From Croceibacterium_A sp964439725 (GTDB taxonomy: Bacteria; Pseudomonadota; Alphaproteobacteria; Sphingomonadales; Sphingomonadaceae), in assembly GCA_964439725.1 (NCBI GenBank), contig CAYTPY010000031.1, positions 1 to 22,042 on the forward strand: 22,042 nucleotides of DNA, written 5' to 3'. The notes under the pieces were generated by a model that was given only the letters and a program-made list of their open reading frames with translations, had not been told where the DNA came from and made no database searches. The first letter of the stretch is position 1. Every line of letters begins with the position of its first letter. Position numbers and translations under genes: made by a program. Of this stretch, positions 1 to 7,001 are shown in pieces.

Positions 1-35
1 GGTTGAACGAAGCGTTGTCAGGTACTAAAGCTAGT

Positions 36-112
36 TGGTCGGGGAGAGAGGATTCGAACCTCCGGCCCCTGCCTCCCGAAGACAGTGCTCTACCAGGCTG
101 AGCTACTCCCCG
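36..112 (-). tRNA. tRNA-Pro (anticodon CGG), CCA encoded
   Basis: On the minus strand the acceptor stem CGGGGAG pairs with CTCCCCG. A D-arm (GCTC...GAGC), an anticodon stem CTGTC/GGCAG with loop TTCGGGA, and a T-arm with the TTCGAAT loop follow in order. Loop positions 34-36 read CGG, which decodes the proline codon CCG, and G37 is typical of tRNA-Pro. The 3' ACCA is encoded in the DNA (36-39). It diverges from thyA and has its own promoter upstream. No obvious terminator is visible in the 35 bases left of it. Confidence 0.97.
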
Positions 113-121
113 ACCGGCGCT

Positions 122-137
122 CCCGGACGTGTCCGGG
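122..137. repeat. 16-bp inverted repeat in the tRNA-Pro leader
   Basis: CCCGGAC and GTCCGGG flank a 2-base centre, a perfect inverted repeat. If the tRNA-Pro transcript starts near 147, this lies in the leader and would fold as a 6-bp stem with a 4-base loop just upstream of the RNase P cleavage site. It also lies in the thyA upstream region, so a protein-binding role is possible. The function is inference. Confidence 0.5.
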
Positions 138-153
138 GCGAGGCAGAGGCGGC

Positions 154-182
154 CCTATAGGAGGGTGCTCCCGGGCTGGCAA
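154..182 (-). promoter_or_regulatory. Candidate sigma-70-type promoter for tRNA-Pro
   Basis: Read on the minus strand, TTGCCA (177-182) and TATAGG (154-159) are separated by exactly 17 bases and followed by a GC-rich discriminator. The expected start near 147 gives a 5' leader of about 35 bases before the mature tRNA. The match is by eye to the -35/-10 consensus. The architecture agrees with the promoters proposed for the other two tRNAs in this window. Confidence 0.6.
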
Positions 183-213
183 GCAAGCTTTTCGGGTGGT
201 AGCGGATGCGGCC

Positions 214-1158
214 ATGAACAGCGACAAGGCGCCAGCCCCCAAGCATTGGGAATGGCAGTATCTCGATCTCATGCGCCGAATTTGGGATATCGGGGACGAG
301 CGGGTCGATCGTACGGGAATAGGCACGCGCGCGATCTTCGGGCCGCAGTTGCGGTTCGATCTGTCCGGCGACCGTGTTCCGTTGCTCACCACCAAGCGCG
401 TATTCTGGAAAGCGGCCGCGCGCGAGATGCTGTGGTTCCTCACCGGCGAAACCAATATCCGGCCCCTGCTCGAGCAGGGCGTGACGATCTGGAGCGATTG
501 GCCCCTGGCGAAATACAGGAAAGCTAGCGGAGATCCGATTTCTCAGGAGTCTTTTGAAGCCCGCATCGTAGAAGACAGCGAGTTTGCCGCCAGGTGGGGC
601 GATCTCGGCCCGGTTTATGGCAAGCAGTGGGTGAACTGGCCCACTTACGAGCCGGCCGACGAGGGTATGTTTCGGCCGGGGCGCGGCATAAATCAGGTCG
701 CGCAGGTAATCGACAGCCTGCGCTCCAACCCGGGCAGCCGCCGGCACATCATCGAAGGCTGGAACGTGGCGGAACTGGAGCAGATGGCGCTGCCGCCGTG
801 TCACAAGACTTATCAGTTCCATGTCTCTGCCGGCCACCTCAGTTGCATGCTTTATCAGCGCAGTTGCGATGTTGCGCTGGGCTTACCGTTCAACCTGTTC
901 GGCGCGGCGCTGCTGATGCGGATGATCGCGGCACAAACCGGCTATGAAGCCGGCGAACTCGTGTGGACCGGCGGCGACACGCACCTTTACTTGAACCACG
1001 GTGAACTCGTTACCGAGCAACTCAGCCGTGAGCCCGCCGGCGAGCCGCGCCTTGTTCTCAAGCGTCAGCCCAGTTCGATTTTCGAGTACCGCATCGACGA
1101 CTTTGAAGTGGTCGATTACCAGCCGCAAGGGACGTTGCGAGCGCCCGTCGCGGTTTAA
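214..1158 (+). CDS. thyA: Thymidylate synthase
   Basis: Converts dUMP to dTMP using 5,10-methylene-tetrahydrofolate in the cytoplasm. The 314-aa protein carries the family landmarks in order: DRTGIGT near residue 32, LLTTKR near 57, the GDLGPVYGKQW block near 129, the catalytic cysteine in ALPPCH at about residue 196, the RSCDVALGLPFN substrate block, GGDTHLYLNH, and a C-terminus ending APVAV like the E. coli APVAI tail. It is about 50 residues longer than E. coli ThyA (264 aa). Most of the excess is an insertion between TIWSDW and GDLGPVYG (about residues 97-128) plus a shorter one after the KQW block. The ATG at 214 was chosen because homology begins soon after it and longer in-frame extensions run into the tRNA-Pro region. 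The ribosome-binding site is weak. The stop overlaps the stop of the convergent epimerase gene by 4 bases. Confidence 0.96.
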   Translation: MNSDKAPAPKHWEWQYLDLMRRIWDIGDERVDRTGIGTRAIFGPQLRFDLSGDRVPLLTTKRVFWKAAAREMLWFLTGETNIRPLLEQGVTIWSDWPLAKYRKASGDPISQESFEARIVEDSEFAARWGDLGPVYGKQWVNWPTYEPADEGMFRPGRGINQVAQVIDSLRSNPGSRRHIIEGWNVAELEQMALPPCHKTYQFHVSAGHLSCMLYQRSCDVALGLPFNLFGAALLMRMIAAQTGYEAGELVWTGGDTHLYLNHGELVTEQLSREPAGEPRLVLKRQPSSIFEYRIDDFEVVDYQPQGTLRAPVAV

Positions 1159-2165
1159 AGGGAAGCGCCGCCATAGAACTCGGTGTACCACTCGACGAAG
1201 GCCGGCACGCCTTCCTCGATCGTGATCTGCGGGATGTAGCCCGTCAGTGCCTGAAGCAAGGTGGCATCACCAAACGTCTGCTGCATTTCGCCGGGCTGTA
1301 TGGGCAGGAAGTTGATCTCAGCCGCCAGCCCCAGGCTGCGCTCCACCACCGACACAAAGTCCATCAGCCGAACCGGCGCGCCGTTCGCGATGTTGACGGT
1401 CCGATAGGGGGCCGCCGCTGAAAGCGTATCATTGCCGCTGCCGCGGTTGTCCTCTGACGGAACGACTAAGCTCAGCCGCGTGATCGACTCAACCAGATCT
1501 TCTATGAAGGTGAAGTCACGGGCCATATCGCCGTGGCCATAAACATCGATGGGCCGACCGTCGCGGATGGCGGAAACGAACTTGAACAAGGCCATGTCGG
1601 GTCTTCCCCAAGGTCCGTAAACCGTGAAGAACCGCAAGATGGTGATGGGAATGTCAAAAAGCTGTGAGTAGGAGAAAGACATTGCCTCCATGCCTTTCTT
1701 GGTGGCGGCATAGAGGTTGAGCGGCTCGTCCGCCTTGTGGCTTTCATTGAACGGCACTTCACTGTTGGCGCCATACACGCTTGATGTAGAGCCCATCAGC
1801 AAGTGCCGCGGCTGCAGATCGCGCGCCAGCTCCAGCACGTTCCAAGAGCCGGTCAAGTTGCTGTCGATGTAGCTGCGCGGTGCTTCGAGCGAATAGCGCA
1901 CGCCCGCCTGCGCCGCCAGGTGAACAACAACCTCCGGGACACCGATGGCAGCCGCTTGATCCAATGCGGCACGATCTTCGAGCATCCCAGTGACATGGCG
2001 GTAGCTGGCATATGCCGCCAGTTGGTCGAGCCGGGCGTGCTTTAGCTTCACGTCGTAGTAATCGGTCAGGCCGTCGAAGCCGGTCACTTCATGACCCTGG
2101 TCGAGCAGCCTACGCGCCAAGTGGAAGCCGATGAAGCCGGCGGTGCCGGTGATCAGAAACTGCAT
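1155..2165 (-). CDS. NAD-dependent nucleotide-sugar epimerase (UDP-glucuronate 4-epimerase-like)
   Basis: Short-chain dehydrogenase-type sugar-nucleotide epimerase of 336 aa. The NAD-binding Rossmann motif GTAGFIG lies at residues 7-13 and the acidic residue after beta-2 is in GFDGLTDYYD (about residue 31). The catalytic set is STSSVYG (about 127-132) and Y152-x3-K156 in LYAATKKGME. The block HLAAQAGVRYSLEAPRSYI and the DYYD segment are typical of UDP-glucuronate 4-epimerases (CapI/LpsL type), which supply UDP-galacturonate for surface polysaccharide. Substrate specificity is inferred from this similarity and UDP-glucose 4-epimerase activity is not excluded. The ATG at 2165 was preferred over the upstream TTG at 2171 because AGGAGG (2173-2178) sits 7 bases before the ATG and only 1 base before the TTG. 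It stands alone, divergent from the bkd operon and convergent with thyA, with no other glycan genes in view. Confidence 0.9.
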   Translation of the reverse strand: MQFLITGTAGFIGFHLARRLLDQGHEVTGFDGLTDYYDVKLKHARLDQLAAYASYRHVTGMLEDRAALDQAAAIGVPEVVVHLAAQAGVRYSLEAPRSYIDSNLTGSWNVLELARDLQPRHLLMGSTSSVYGANSEVPFNESHKADEPLNLYAATKKGMEAMSFSYSQLFDIPITILRFFTVYGPWGRPDMALFKFVSAIRDGRPIDVYGHGDMARDFTFIEDLVESITRLSLVVPSEDNRGSGNDTLSAAAPYRTVNIANGAPVRLMDFVSVVERSLGLAAEINFLPIQPGEMQQTFGDATLLQALTGYIPQITIEEGVPAFVEWYTEFYGGASL

Positions 2166-2250
2166 CGTCAAACCTCCTCATGCGGGCCTTGGCACCATAG
2201 TGTGGATGAGTCGTTGCCTAATCGAAGCGGGAGGCTCGACGGGCTTACGA

Positions 2251-2277
2251 TTGACGTTCCGTGAGCGCGATAATAAT
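2251..2277 (+). promoter_or_regulatory. Candidate promoter of the bkd operon
   Basis: TTGACG (2251-2256) is followed after 15 bases by AATAAT (2272-2277). Both match the consensus hexamers at five of six positions, but the spacer is 2 bases shorter than ideal. The region is locally AT-rich in a GC-rich genome. Transcription would start near 2284, directly before the dyad at 2288-2306 and 35 bases before the bkdA1 start. Assigned by eye. Confidence 0.45.
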
Positions 2278-2287
2278 CTGTCATTAA

Positions 2288-2306
2288 CTTGGAATATTGT
2301 TCCAAG
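2288..2306. promoter_or_regulatory. Perfect 19-bp dyad, probable operator of the bkd operon
   Basis: CTTGGAA and TTCCAAG form a perfect 7-bp inverted repeat around a 5-base AT-rich centre (TATTG). It sits just downstream of the predicted promoter start and 12 bases before the bkdA1 ATG, where a bound repressor would block transcription. As RNA it would be a short 7-bp hairpin just upstream of the ribosome-binding site. No regulator gene is adjacent, so the binding protein is unknown. Lrp/AsnC, MerR or TetR-type regulators of branched-chain amino-acid catabolism are the obvious classes to consider. Confidence 0.55.
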
Positions 2307-2318
2307 CAGGAGAGAGGG

Positions 2319-3596
2319 ATGACCGAACGGCAGGATAGCGCCAGACGCAACCGTCCGCGTCTGTCGCTGCACGTGCCGGAGCCAAGGTTCCGTCCTGGGG
2401 ACACCGTCGATTTTTCCCACATTGCCATCAGTCGGGCGGGTGATCAGCCCCGGCCTGACGAGGTGTGTGAAGCCTCCGAGACTTGGCCGCTATGTAACGA
2501 TCTCGTCCGCGTTCTGGGCGATGACGGGCTAGCTCATGGCCCTTGGAATCCCCGGTTGTCGCCTGACAAGCTACGCGAGTTGCTGCGGCTCATGGCGCTC
2601 ACTCGCGCGTTCGATAATCGAATGTACCGCGCCCAGCGGCAAGGAAAGACCAGCTTCTATCTCAAGAGCTCAGGCGAGGAGGCCACCTCCGTCTGCGCCG
2701 CGCAGGCGCTCGATTTTGAGGATATGATCTTCCCTTCGTACCGTCAGCAGGGATGCATGATCGCGCGGGGCTATCCGATCGTAGAGATGGTCAACCAGAT
2801 TTACTCAAATCGGGCCGACAAGTTGAAAGGTCGCCAGCTGCCGATCCTCTATTCGGCGCGATCCGTGAACTTCTTCACCATCTCTGGCAACTTGGGCACG
2901 CAGCTGCCTCAGGCAACAGGCTTCGCCATGGCCAGTGCGATTAAGCACGACAGTCGCATCGCCTCCTCGTGGGTGGGCGAGGGCGCTTCGGCGGAAGGAG
3001 ACTTCCACGCGGCGCTGACCTTCGCTGCGGTTTACAACGCGCCGGTCATCTTCAACGTCGTCAACAACCAGTGGGCTATCTCGAGCTTCTCCGGGCTTGC
3101 CGGGGCTGAGCGGGCCACCTTCGCCGCCCGGGCTATTGGCTATGGGATCGCCGGCCTCAGGGTGGACGGCAACGATGCACTGGCGGTCTATGCCGCCGAG
3201 CGGTGGGCCGCAGATCGGGCCCGCTCGAACAAAGGGCCCACCCTGATCGAGTTCTTTACCTACCGCGCAGAAGGCCATTCAACTTCGGACGATCCGAACG
3301 CTTATCGCGCCAAAGAAAGCGAAGCCTGGCCACTCGGCGATCCGATCACGCGCCTACGTGAACACCTGATCGCTATTGGAGAGTGGTCTGAAGAGCAGCA
3401 TTCCCAGATGGAGAGCGAACTAGACGAGGAAGTGAAGGCTGCTCAGCGCGAGGCGGAGAAGAACGGTATCCTCGGCTACGGTTTGCACCATCCATTTCAC
3501 ACCATGTTCGAGGACGTGTTCGAGGAACTCCCTTGGCATCTCGAGGAGCAGGCGGCCCAGGCGATTCGCGAGAGGCAGATCAAATGGCCCGAATGA
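2319..3596 (+). CDS. bkdA1: Branched-chain 2-oxoacid dehydrogenase E1 component, alpha subunit
   Basis: Thiamine-diphosphate-dependent subunit that decarboxylates the 2-oxoacids of valine, leucine and isoleucine and passes the acyl group to E2. The 425-aa protein has the long N-terminal region (about 75 residues) seen in BkdA1-type E1-alpha, which separates it from the shorter pyruvate dehydrogenase PdhA. The TPP/Mg motif runs from GEG (about residue 220) to NN (about 249-250). The YRAEGHSTSDDPNAYR block corresponds to the phosphorylation-loop region of BCKDH E1-alpha. The ATG at 2319 was preferred over the TTG at 2289: it has AGGAG (2308-2312) 6 bases upstream, whereas the TTG lies inside the operator dyad. 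It is first in a three-gene operon and overlaps the start of E1-beta. Confidence 0.93.
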   Translation: MTERQDSARRNRPRLSLHVPEPRFRPGDTVDFSHIAISRAGDQPRPDEVCEASETWPLCNDLVRVLGDDGLAHGPWNPRLSPDKLRELLRLMALTRAFDNRMYRAQRQGKTSFYLKSSGEEATSVCAAQALDFEDMIFPSYRQQGCMIARGYPIVEMVNQIYSNRADKLKGRQLPILYSARSVNFFTISGNLGTQLPQATGFAMASAIKHDSRIASSWVGEGASAEGDFHAALTFAAVYNAPVIFNVVNNQWAISSFSGLAGAERATFAARAIGYGIAGLRVDGNDALAVYAAERWAADRARSNKGPTLIEFFTYRAEGHSTSDDPNAYRAKESEAWPLGDPITRLREHLIAIGEWSEEQHSQMESELDEEVKAAQREAEKNGILGYGLHHPFHTMFEDVFEELPWHLEEQAAQAIRERQIKWPE

Positions 3597-4648
3597 ACCC
3601 TGACGATGAACCGGTGACCCTGGTGCAAGCGCCTGCTCGGGCCATGACGATGATCGAGGCGATCAACGATGCGCTCGACATCATGTTGGAGCGGGATGCG
3701 GATGTGGTCCTGCTCGGCCAGGACATTGGCTATTTCGGCGGGGTATTTCGCGCCACGGCCGGCCTTCAGCAGAAGTACGGCAAGACGCGTGTTTTCGACA
3801 CCCCGATCAACGAGTGCGGGATCATCGGCGTGGCCGTTGGGATGGGGGCCTATGGTTTAAGGCCCGTGCCGGAAATCCAGTTCGCCGACTACATCTATCC
3901 CGGGCTGGACCAGCTGATCAGCGAAGCGGCACGATTGCGCTACCGCTCCGCAGGCGAGTTCATATCGCCTATCACCGTGCGCAGCCCATTCGGCGGCGGC
4001 ATCTTCGGCGGGCAGACGCATAGCCAGAGCCCGGAGGCGCTCTTCACCCATGTCGCCGGTCTCAAGACCGTGGTGCCGAGCACGCCGCACGATGCCAAAG
4101 GCCTGTTGATCGCGGCCGTTGAAGACAACGATCCAGTGATCTTCTTTGAGCCTAAACGCATCTACAACGGGCCCTTCGACGGCTACTACGATCGCCCGAC
4201 AAGGCCGTGGAAGGACCATTCCGATGCCCAGGTGCCGGAAGGGTACTATTCAATACCGTTGGGCACGGCTCGGATCGTGCGCGAAGGAGCGGCGCTGACG
4301 GTTCTCGCCTACGGCACTATGGTGCATGTCGCCGAGGCCGTGTGCCGCGCAAAGGACGTCGACGCGGAGATTATCGACTTGCGTACACTGGTCCCGCTCG
4401 ACATCGAGGCTGTGGAAAAATCGGTGGAGAAAACCGGCAGATGCCTGGTCGTGCACGAAGCGACCCGCACCTCTGGTTTCGGCGCGGAACTGGCTGCCCT
4501 GGTGCAGGAGCGCTGTTTCTATCACCTCGAAGCCCCGGTCGAGCGGGTTACCGGTTTCGACACGCCTTATCCGCACAGCCTCGAATGGGCCTATTTCCCC
4601 GGCCCTATCCGGGTGGGCGAAGGCATCGACCGCTTGTTGGAGGCCTGA
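3584..4648 (+). CDS. bkdA2: Branched-chain 2-oxoacid dehydrogenase E1 component, beta subunit
   Basis: Forms the alpha2-beta2 E1 enzyme with the upstream product. The 354-aa protein is the usual length and carries the transketolase-like pyrimidine-binding block (GQDIGYFGGVFR, DTPINECGIIGVAVGMG) and the C-terminal transketolase domain (GTARIVREG, VLAYGTMVHVA, DLRTLVPLD, VVHEATRTSGFG). The phrases IGYFGGVFR and HSQSPEALFTH are typical of the branched-chain rather than the pyruvate enzyme. Two starts are possible. ATG 3584 has AGAGG 7-8 bases upstream and overlaps bkdA1 by 13 bases. ATG 3593 makes a classical ATGA 4-base overlap but has a worse-placed ribosome site. Either way the two subunits are translationally coupled, as suits a stoichiometric complex. 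Confidence 0.93.
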   Translation: MARMNPDDEPVTLVQAPARAMTMIEAINDALDIMLERDADVVLLGQDIGYFGGVFRATAGLQQKYGKTRVFDTPINECGIIGVAVGMGAYGLRPVPEIQFADYIYPGLDQLISEAARLRYRSAGEFISPITVRSPFGGGIFGGQTHSQSPEALFTHVAGLKTVVPSTPHDAKGLLIAAVEDNDPVIFFEPKRIYNGPFDGYYDRPTRPWKDHSDAQVPEGYYSIPLGTARIVREGAALTVLAYGTMVHVAEAVCRAKDVDAEIIDLRTLVPLDIEAVEKSVEKTGRCLVVHEATRTSGFGAELAALVQERCFYHLEAPVERVTGFDTPYPHSLEWAYFPGPIRVGEGIDRLLEA

Positions 4649-4651
4649 GCG

Positions 4652-6058
4652 ATGGGGCGCTTTACCTTCCGCCTTCCGGACATCGGGGAGGGGATCGCCG
4701 AAGCGGAGGTTGTGGCTTGGCACGTAAAGCCCGGCGATACCGTTGCTGAAGATGACCGCCTGGCCGATCTAATGACCGACAAGGCTACGGTCGAGGTGGA
4801 AAGTCCGGTAGCGGGCAAAGTGATCGAGATCGCCGGCGAAGTCGGCGATGTGATCGCCATTGGCTCGCCGCTCGTGGTGCTCGAGACTGCCGGCGATGGG
4901 CCGGAGGGGGCTCTGGTGCCCGGCCCTAAGGTCGATGTAGTCGAGGAGCGGATTGAGGCGGAAACACCTGGTGTGCCGGAACTCACGGAGAGCCTCTCGG
5001 CAGGGCGGCCTCCCGCGAAAGACGCAGGACGAACTGAGGTTGCCGACGAGGCGTCAAGAAGTGCTCCGCCGCAGTCACCCCCTCGTCGTACGACTGTATC
5101 GCCACCCGAGGACGCTCACCCGCAACCGGAAGAGGACCTCGCAGGCGATGTCCGTGAGCTCGTCGATGGACGTAGTCGGGGACCGGCCAAAGTTCTGGCC
5201 AGTCCGGCGGTTCGCGCCCGGGCGAAGGAACTGGGCATCGACCTCGCTAAGGTGCGTCCCGCGGCCGACGATCGTATCCGCCACGCCGATCTCGACGCTT
5301 TCCTCTCCTACGGCGGGGCATCCGGCTATGCGCACGCTGGCCCGGCCGGCCGCGACGAGACGATCAAGGTCGTGGGGCTTCGCCGCCGCATCGCGGAGAA
5401 TATGGCGGCTTCGAAGCGGAATATACCCCACTTCGCTTACGTCGAGGAGTGCGATGTCACGGAGCTCGAAAAACTGCGCGCCGATCTCAACAACAGCCGT
5501 GGCGAGAAGCCTAAGCTCACTCTGCTGCCGCTGCTGATTGCGGCTCTGTGCCGTGCGCTACCCAAATACCCGATGCTCAACGCGCGGTATGACGACGAGG
5601 CTGGCCTAGTCACCCGGTATGGCGCCGTGCATCTGGGGATGGCGACAATGACCGAAGCCGGGCTGATGGTTCCGGTGATACGCGATGCTCAAGCGAAGAA
5701 CTTGTGGCAGCTTGCGGCTGAGATCCTGCGTCTTTCCGAAGCGGCACGCCAAGGAAAGGCCCGGTCTGAAGAGCTATCCGGCTCCACCTTCACGATGACC
5801 TCCTTGGGGCCGCTAGGCGGTATCGCCTCGACGCCGGTCATCAACCGCCCGGAAGTTGCCATTCTCGCGCCGAACCGCATCGCCGAACGCCCGATATTCG
5901 TGCCGGATGGAGTTGGCGGAGAGCGCCTTGCCAAGCGCAAGCTCATGAACCTGTCGATCAGCTGCGATCATCGCGTGGTCGACGGCTACGATGCCGCTGC
6001 CTTTGTGCAGGAAATTAAACGCCTGATCGAAACGCCGGTACTGCTGCTGGCGAACTGA
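4652..6058 (+). CDS. bkdB: Branched-chain 2-oxoacid dehydrogenase E2 (dihydrolipoamide acyltransferase)
   Basis: Core acyltransferase that transfers the branched acyl group from lipoyl-lysine to CoA. The 468-aa protein has a single N-terminal lipoyl domain with the modification site DKA at K44. A Pro/Glu/Arg-rich linker (about 85-175), a peripheral subunit-binding domain (about 180-218, VLASPAVRARAKELGID) and the catalytic acetyltransferase domain follow, ending with the active-site H440-RVV-D444-G motif. GGAGG (4639-4643) lies 8 bases before the ATG, and the gene starts 3 bases after bkdA2. No lipoamide dehydrogenase (E3) follows; the next gene is convergent. The complex presumably uses an E3 encoded elsewhere. 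Confidence 0.94.
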   Translation: MGRFTFRLPDIGEGIAEAEVVAWHVKPGDTVAEDDRLADLMTDKATVEVESPVAGKVIEIAGEVGDVIAIGSPLVVLETAGDGPEGALVPGPKVDVVEERIEAETPGVPELTESLSAGRPPAKDAGRTEVADEASRSAPPQSPPRRTTVSPPEDAHPQPEEDLAGDVRELVDGRSRGPAKVLASPAVRARAKELGIDLAKVRPAADDRIRHADLDAFLSYGGASGYAHAGPAGRDETIKVVGLRRRIAENMAASKRNIPHFAYVEECDVTELEKLRADLNNSRGEKPKLTLLPLLIAALCRALPKYPMLNARYDDEAGLVTRYGAVHLGMATMTEAGLMVPVIRDAQAKNLWQLAAEILRLSEAARQGKARSEELSGSTFTMTSLGPLGGIASTPVINRPEVAILAPNRIAERPIFVPDGVGGERLAKRKLMNLSISCDHRVVDGYDAAAFVQEIKRLIETPVLLLAN

Positions 6059-6067
6059 ACACGAGGT

Positions 6068-6454
6068 TCAGCGTACGACAGCGCGGTAGCTCAGCCGTCC
6101 TTCCGCCCCAGCGTGCCAGCGCAAGTGGGTCGTCTCGGCAGGAATGTCCTGGGGATGTGCATGCCGACGCCAAGTGCGGCCCCCGTCGGTGGAAACTTGC
6201 AGAGCCGGATGGCTGGCGCTCTCCAGGACCAGGCTGGCCGGCACCGCCGTAGTGATCATGTGAGCGGCGTGTCGCTGCGGATTCCAGCGCATGATCGTGA
6301 TGATTCTGTCGCCGCGGGTGACGCGGGTAGCGGGTTCGATCTGGGTTGTCCCGTCGCGGACACGCTCGACGTATACTGCGCTGCTTATCGCGAGATCCTG
6401 CGCATTGGCAGCACTGGCAGCCAAAAGACCGGCCAGCGCAATCATGCCCCGCAT
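6068..6454 (-). CDS. Small secreted DUF11-like protein, function unknown
   Basis: 128-aa protein with a clear signal peptide (MRGMIALAGLLAASAANA followed by Q). The mature part has the pattern of the DUF11-type 'conserved repeat' family of alphaproteobacteria: VYVERV near the start, PATRVTRGDRIITIMRW, a VPASLVLES strand, a STDGGRTWRR segment and a closing LSYRAVVR strand. That suggests one secreted beta-sandwich domain. No enzymatic residues are apparent. The ATG at 6454 was preferred over the GTG at 6481 because it starts the signal peptide and has a GGGGGA ribosome site upstream. It is convergent with bkdB, 9 bases away, and divergent from tRNA-Asp. The family link is from remembered pattern and the role is unknown. 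Confidence 0.75.
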   Translation of the reverse strand: MRGMIALAGLLAASAANAQDLAISSAVYVERVRDGTTQIEPATRVTRGDRIITIMRWNPQRHAAHMITTAVPASLVLESASHPALQVSTDGGRTWRRHAHPQDIPAETTHLRWHAGAEGRLSYRAVVR

Positions 6455-6578
6455 CTCAGTTCCCCCATCCGCGTCTTGCACGAGGGCGAGGAGGTGCGGC
6501 CGAATGGCGAAAATATGGTTAACGAGCTTGGAACTTTATTGCCGCACGTAATGGTGATGGAGGGCGCGGGGCGGGCAG

Positions 6579-6607
6579 TTGACAGCCCCAAACCGCTGCC
6601 GTAGTGG
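6579..6607 (+). promoter_or_regulatory. Candidate promoter for tRNA-Asp
   Basis: A perfect TTGACA (6579-6584) is followed after 17 bases by TAGTGG (6602-6607) and a GC-rich discriminator. The -10 match is poor by E. coli standards. The start expected near 6614 is about 27 bases before the mature tRNA, and the arrangement matches the other tRNA promoters in this window. Confidence 0.5.
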
Positions 6608-6640
6608 CGCGGCTCCCAAGCGGTGCAACGCCCAATTTAC

Positions 6641-6717
<77 letters not shown>

Positions 6718-6754
6718 CTTGGGACGTTTTCGTACACTTATGAAGTGAGCGGCT

Positions 6755-6773
6755 CGCCAACCGATGGTTTGCG
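6755..6773. terminator. Weak hairpin between tRNA-Asp and DUF2842 gene
   Basis: CGCCAACC and GGTTTGCG form an 8-bp stem with one mismatch around a GAT loop, midway between two convergent transcription units. There is no following T-tract on either strand, so intrinsic termination is only a possibility suggested by its position. Confidence 0.25.
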
Positions 6774-6788
6774 GCTCATCTTATCTAC

Positions 6789-7001
6789 TCAGCCCCAGCG
6801 GCCGGTTTCCATCCAGATGAGGAAGCGCCGCAACGGCATCAGCCAGATCACGCCCAGGAAGCAATAGACTACCGCTTGGGCGAGGGCTGGCAGACGCTCG
6901 ATCCATTGGGACGCCCAAGCCACGGCCAAGGCATAGACAATCAGCCCGACGAGCAGCGCCAACACCCCAAACGGAATACGCAGCGTCGGCTTATCGCGCA
7001 T
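6789..7001 (-). CDS. DUF2842 small membrane protein
   Basis: 70-aa protein with two hydrophobic segments (about residues 10-30, VLALLVGLIVYALAVAW, and about 40-57, QAVVYCFLGVIWLMPL) separated by a short polar stretch. It ends RRFLIWMETGRWG. Length, two-helix layout and the WLMPLRRFLIWM ending fit the DUF2842 family of alphaproteobacterial inner-membrane proteins, whose function is not known. Its ATG overlaps the stop of the upstream cyclo-ligase gene by one base (TAATG), so it is translationally coupled to it and last in the minus-strand unit. Confidence 0.8.
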   Translation of the reverse strand: MRDKPTLRIPFGVLALLVGLIVYALAVAWASQWIERLPALAQAVVYCFLGVIWLMPLRRFLIWMETGRWG

